This document shows, piece after piece, positions 33,201 through 33,700 of a stretch of 33,700 bases of DNA; within the stretch, counting starts at the first letter, position 1, and every line of letters starts with the position of its first letter. Below the pieces are notes generated by a model. The model saw only the letters and a program-made list of their open reading frames with translations, searched no databases and was not told the origin of the DNA. The position numbers and the translations under genes are program-made. The DNA lies in assembly GCA_001579985.1 (NCBI GenBank), contig LRSR01007129.1, positions 1-33,700 on the forward strand. Direction: 5' to 3'. Origin of the DNA: Hypsibius dujardini (taxonomy: Eukaryota > Tardigrada > Eutardigrada > Parachela > Hypsibiidae).

Positions 33201-33370
33201 TCCTGCACGAATGATTTTTGGAATTCTCGACTGATTGCTCCGTCTGTCAGTAGGTCTCGCAAGGAGCCTTTCTCCCCGAAGGCTTCAAAAATGACCACGA
33301 ATGCGGATAGGCTGGGCTTGGCTATGATGCCGATCAAGCGATTAATGTTTTCGTGATGGCATGCATAAAT
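29863..33370 (-). CDS. Receptor-type guanylate cyclase, intracellular part (5' end beyond right edge)
   Basis: Seven exons: 33370-33191, 32790-32451, 31301-31025, 30735-30516, 30432-30297, 30187-30139, 30079-29863, giving 473 codons in frame to TAA. The first two and the start of the third encode a kinase-homology domain ([54 protein letters not shown]). A coiled-coil linker follows ([22 protein letters not shown]). The cyclase domain runs [72 protein letters not shown]. The Glu in KLETI and the Cys in RYCLFGD are the residues that select GTP rather than ATP. Metal-binding Asp residues are present. Natriuretic-peptide-receptor-type enzymes have this order. A further upstream micro-exon (33604-33572, ending GTAAGG) is possible. 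Extracellular and transmembrane parts are not in the window. Confidence 0.92.
30228..30286. repeat. (TCTG)n microsatellite, guanylate cyclase intron
   Basis: A nearly pure array with TTTG variants between exons 30432-30297 and 30187-30139. Confidence 0.95.
31302..32450 (-). other. Large intron of the guanylate cyclase gene
   Basis: The intron lies between donor GTGAGC and acceptor TTATTAG and contains the inverted-repeat element at 32112-32245. Open frames such as 31694-32014 match no family I recognise and look like chance frames. Confidence 0.65.
32112..32245. mobile_element. Second MITE-like element with short terminal inverted repeats and TA flanks
   Basis: ATAGAGGGCGCTGCGA at 32111-32126 and TCGCAGCGCCGTCTAT at 32231-32246 are reverse complements with one mismatch. 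If TA at 32112-32113 and 32244-32245 is the target-site duplication, the element is 130 bp with 13-bp terminal repeats. Its inside has no coding potential. The terminal sequence differs from that of the element at 29665, so the two are different families of similar size. Confidence 0.62.
32791..33190 (-). other. AT-rich intron of the guanylate cyclase gene with a non-canonical GC donor
   Basis: The donor reads CAG|GCAAGA (33191/33190) and the acceptor is TTTTCAG before 32790. The intron is strongly AT-rich. It carries a 20-base direct repeat (TTAGTATTATTCAGAAAAAT) at 32941-32960 and 32988-33007. Confidence 0.75.
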
Positions 33371-33700
33371 CTAAGAAAAAGACAACTCACAAAATTGTAG
33401 GTTGGTAAAGGGGCCACCTTGTACTTTAAATTAACACCATCATAGAAAAGTGTGAGAAAAATGTGTTATTTTCTTTCCCGTCTGTTTCCTACAAGAAAAT
33501 TGCTCCACTCTCCCCGACAAATTTATTTACTTCTGTTTGGTGGGACCTATGCGTTTTCATCGGTTCCTTACCATTCCGCCGAGAACATTGGCGATAAACA
33601 ACATCTTCCATTTAAAAAAAGGAAGAACTGATCGTTGGTGGTATATAGAGGGCATTTCTTATGTTACCGTACTACATACCCATTGATTGTTAAATTTACT

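Noticed and set aside
1-33700. tRNA, rRNA or other standard RNA genes
   Set aside because: No cloverleaf, rRNA core or snRNA-like sequence was recognised by eye; a covariance-model scan would be needed to exclude small ones.

Overview
The window is nuclear DNA from a bilaterian animal: intron-rich genes with GT-AG splice sites, and metazoan families throughout (CK1-alpha, KLHDC3, an RPS6KC1-type PX-MIT kinase, a receptor guanylate cyclase, a GPS2-like corepressor subunit). Introns of a few hundred bases to 2.7 kb are packed with degenerate TCTG/CAGA and TTGA/TCAA tetranucleotide arrays. A parasitic flatworm is my best guess, but this is inference from overall look; no sequence here proves the phylum.

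Layout. (1) Positions 223-3730, minus strand: seven exons (446 codons, open at the left edge) of a BTB-BACK protein whose last visible exons read into a divergent cyclophilin domain. (2) 4775-11750, minus: a complete 16-exon gene of 903 codons, an RPS6KC1-like PX-MIT-pseudokinase. A tandem duplication near its 5' end carries a second, broken copy of its first PX exon. (3) 11751-13044: head-to-head intergenic region, a candidate bidirectional promoter. (4) 13045-18420, plus: casein kinase I alpha, six exons, 327 aa. (5) 20836-23764, plus: KLHDC3-like Kelch protein, six exons, 391 aa. (6) 25634-29286, plus: GPS2-like coiled-coil, Gln/Gly-rich protein, eight exons, 636 aa. (7) 29863 to the right edge, minus: receptor guanylate cyclase (kinase-homology domain, coiled-coil linker, cyclase domain), seven confident exons, 5' end outside the window. 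All exon chains were assembled by hand from splice sites and reading phase, and each visible chain stays in frame.

Mobile and repeated DNA: two small elements with terminal inverted repeats flanked by TA (29665-29797 and 32114-32243), a ~482-bp tandem duplication in the RPS6KC1-like gene, a ~219-bp tandem duplication in CK1 intron 1, a 35-bp minisatellite, and TCTG-type arrays in introns of every gene.

How the genes relate: this is ordinary animal synteny, not an operon or pathway cluster. Several products are signalling or regulatory (CK1-alpha, receptor guanylate cyclase, RPS6KC1-type endosomal pseudokinase, BTB and Kelch proteins of the kind used as Cullin-ligase adaptors, nuclear corepressor subunit), but nothing shows a shared function. 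The most unusual points are the BTB-BACK-cyclophilin architecture and the duplicated, frameshifted PX exon.
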